From Bacteroidota bacterium (GTDB lineage: Bacteria > Bacteroidota > Ignavibacteria > Ignavibacteriales > Ignavibacteriaceae), in the NCBI GenBank assembly GCA_021778375.1, contig JAJYCM010000127.1, positions 1-7,477 of the forward strand: a stretch of DNA of 7,477 nucleotides, in the 5' to 3' direction. A program made the position numbers and the translations under genes. This document shows, piece by piece, positions 6,306-7,477 of the stretch. Under the pieces are notes generated by a model, which ran no database searches, had not been told where the DNA came from, and saw only the letters and a program-made list of their open reading frames with translations. How positions within the stretch are numbered: position 1 is the stretch's first letter; every line of letters starts with the position of its first letter.

Positions 6306-6584
6306 ATGTCGCGAGTAGCATTAGGATTTGTAGAAACGCGCGGAAATACCGGAGCTATACAAGCTATCGATGCTATGCTCAAAACAGCAAATGTCGAACT
6401 TGTTAAGCGAGTTGAGATTGGCGGAGCGTATGTAACAGCAATAGTTAGCGGTGAAGTTGGGGCGGTTCGTTCATCGATTGAAGCTGGCGCCGATGCAGCT
6501 GCAAAAGTTGGCGAATTGGTTAGTACCAATATCATCCCCTCGGCGCACGAAGAAGTATTTGAATTAATTGGAATTGAAAAATAG
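6306..6584 (+). CDS. BMC-H hexameric shell protein, first copy
   Basis: A 92-residue single-domain BMC protein that forms hexameric tiles of the shell facets. ALGFVETRGNTGAIQAIDAM (5-24) is the canonical opening, followed by LKTANVELV, the pore-loop segment EIGGAYV (37-43), then GEVGAVRSSIEAGADAA. At the position of PduA Lys37, next to the pore loop, it has Glu37. The pore itself is Gly-Gly-Ala instead of the PduA Gly-Ser-Gly. The start has the strong SD described at 6293. It is followed closely by a second BMC-H gene, whose SD overlaps this stop codon. The product probably forms part of the bulk shell surface and a metabolite pore. Confidence 0.97.
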   Translation: MSRVALGFVETRGNTGAIQAIDAMLKTANVELVKRVEIGGAYVTAIVSGEVGAVRSSIEAGADAAAKVGELVSTNIIPSAHEEVFELIGIEK

Positions 6585-6595
6585 GAGAAATGAAA

Positions 6596-6898
6596 ATGAC
6601 AGATGCATTAGGAATAATCGAAACAGTCGGATATACTGCTGCAGTTCAAGCAGCGGATGCTGCAGTAAAATCTGCAAACGTAAAATTAGGAAAGTTGGTT
6701 AAAGTTGGTGGCGGGAGAGTGAGCATAATTTTAAGAGGCGATGTCGCAGCAGTAAAAGCAGCGGTAGAAGCCGGTACTCAAGCTGCCCGGAATGTTGGCA
6801 ATGTTGTTTCAGAGTTGGTAATTCCACGTCCATCCGAAAAGTTGGTACCGAAATTCCCGATTGATCCATTGAAACCAGAAAAGAAATCTGTGAAATAA
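6596..6898 (+). CDS. BMC-H hexameric shell protein, second copy with Lys/Pro-rich tail
   Basis: A 100-residue BMC-H paralogue of the preceding gene. ALGIIETVGYTAAVQAADAA (4-23), VKSANVKL, the pore segment KVGGGRV (36-42) and RGDVAAVKAAVEAG are standard. The residue before the pore loop is Lys36 where the first copy has Glu. Residues about 77-100 are an extra tail rich in Pro and Lys (PRPSEKLVPKFPIDPLKPEKK), absent from the shorter copy. An ATG two codons earlier (6590) is in frame, but AGGAG (6583-6587) is only two bases from it and eight bases from the ATG at 6596, so the latter is preferred. The SD overlaps the stop of the first copy, suggesting coupled translation. The tail may project from one face of the hexamer. 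Confidence 0.96.
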   Translation: MTDALGIIETVGYTAAVQAADAAVKSANVKLGKLVKVGGGRVSIILRGDVAAVKAAVEAGTQAARNVGNVVSELVIPRPSEKLVPKFPIDPLKPEKKSVK

Positions 6899-6914
6899 TT
6901 ATTAGAGGAAAAAC

Positions 6915-7477
6915 GTGAATATTAGTGAAGATCAATTAAAGGATTTGATCCAGAATATAGTTAGACAAGTAGTTGCGCAAAACCAATCTGAATCTCATCC
7001 TTCGAGGAAAATAGACAATGGTGATTGGGGTGTGTTTGATGATATGAATGATGCTATTGAAGCTGCCGACGAGGCATTTCAATTATTTAAAGAGCGTAGT
7101 AAACAATGCCGTAAAACAATAACCGACTCTGTTAGACAAATGACATTGGACCATAAAGAAGAATTTGCTCGGATGACAGTTGAAGAAACGAAGATGGGGC
7201 GTGTGGAACATAAGATCTCAAAATTTGTTAACGCGGCAAAGAATAGCCCGGGTGTTGAGTATCTTAATCCGCAAGCATGGTCAGGTAAGAATGGACTTGC
7301 GTTAGATGAATATTCTCCATTCGGTGTAATAGGCAATATTACTCCCAGTACTCACCCCGGTCCTACGATGATAAATAATATAATCATTCAACTTGCAGGA
7401 GGAAACACTATAGCATTTAATCCACATCCCTCTGCAAAAAAATTAAATGCAAAAGTAATTCAACTTGCAAATCAATA
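6915..7477 (+). CDS. CoA-acylating aldehyde dehydrogenase (PduP/EutE type), 3' end outside window
   Basis: The first 187 residues of a BMC-lumen enzyme that oxidises an aldehyde with NAD+ and CoA to acyl-CoA. Residues 4-22 (SEDQLKDLIQNIVRQVVAQ) form the N-terminal amphipathic encapsulation helix typical of this group, followed by a polar linker. From about 44 the aldehyde dehydrogenase fold begins (MNDAIEAADEAFQLF, then MTVEETKMGRVEHKISKF). EYSPFGVIGNITPSTHPGP (132-150) is the diagnostic acylating-ALDH block, followed by NIIIQLAGGNTIAFNPHPSA. The catalytic Cys lies beyond the window. The start is GTG at 6915, with GAGG six bases upstream; the first in-frame ATG (codon 44) would remove the helix. 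The gene lies 16 bp after the second BMC-H gene. The aldehyde substrate is not known. Lactaldehyde, propionaldehyde and acetaldehyde are all plausible; a PVM-like locus would favour lactaldehyde. Confidence 0.95.
   Translation, partial: MNISEDQLKDLIQNIVRQVVAQNQSESHPSRKIDNGDWGVFDDMNDAIEAADEAFQLFKERSKQCRKTITDSVRQMTLDHKEEFARMTVEETKMGRVEHKISKFVNAAKNSPGVEYLNPQAWSGKNGLALDEYSPFGVIGNITPSTHPGPTMINNIIIQLAGGNTIAFNPHPSAKKLNAKVIQLANQ

Noticed and set aside
6269..6935. Minus-strand open frames over the BMC-H genes
   Set aside because: They are complements of Ala/Val-rich BMC-H coding sequence; no motif or start context supports them.
7079..7336. Open frame of 85 codons on - strand
   Set aside because: Antisense to the aldehyde dehydrogenase gene, whose + frame from 6915 shows clear family motifs.

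Overview
The window is AT-rich and gene-dense. It carries two unrelated modules on opposite strands, plus the tail of a third gene at the left edge. Codon use, A-rich leaders with patchy Shine-Dalgarno (SD) sequences, a YceI protein of the Bacteroidota type and an HMA-AraC fusion regulator all suggest the Bacteroidota/Ignavibacteriota/Chlorobiota lineage. Ignavibacteria is my best guess. This is inferred from style and gene content; no rRNA or phylogenetic marker is present.

Layout: (1) positions 1-449, + strand: 3' part of a YceI-family gene. (2) positions 474-3850, - strand: a copper-handling cluster read right to left, consisting of an HMA-AraC fusion regulator, a CopZ-like HMA copper chaperone and a CopA-type Cu(+) P1B-ATPase. 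(3) positions 3851-4137: an intergenic region separating the divergent modules. It holds a MITE-like inverted repeat and a candidate promoter with two spaced direct repeats that could be the operator of the DeoR regulator. (4) positions 4138-7477, + strand: the first seven genes of a bacterial microcompartment (BMC) operon: DeoR regulator, PduL phosphotransacylase, EutN/CcmL vertex protein, a small unrecognised protein, two BMC-H hexamer proteins, and an acylating aldehyde dehydrogenase cut by the window end.

How the genes work together: in the copper module the AraC-type protein may sense metal through its own CxxC HMA domain and control copZ-copA. CopZ would hand Cu(+) to the N-terminal HMA domain of CopA for export. 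In the BMC module the aldehyde dehydrogenase would turn an aldehyde plus CoA and NAD+ into acyl-CoA inside the shell, and PduL would recycle CoA by making acyl-phosphate. The enzyme that generates the aldehyde lies outside the window. The DeoR regulator, PduL and aldehyde dehydrogenase, with no B12 or glycyl-radical gene in view, fit a PVM-like (fucose/rhamnose to lactaldehyde) compartment, but this is not proven here.

The most notable points are: three non-shell BMC proteins that share a closely similar N-terminal amphipathic helix (an encapsulation peptide), one of them a small protein of unknown function; non-ATG starts on all three of those genes while the hexamer genes have ATG and strong SDs; and the HMA-AraC fusion regulator.
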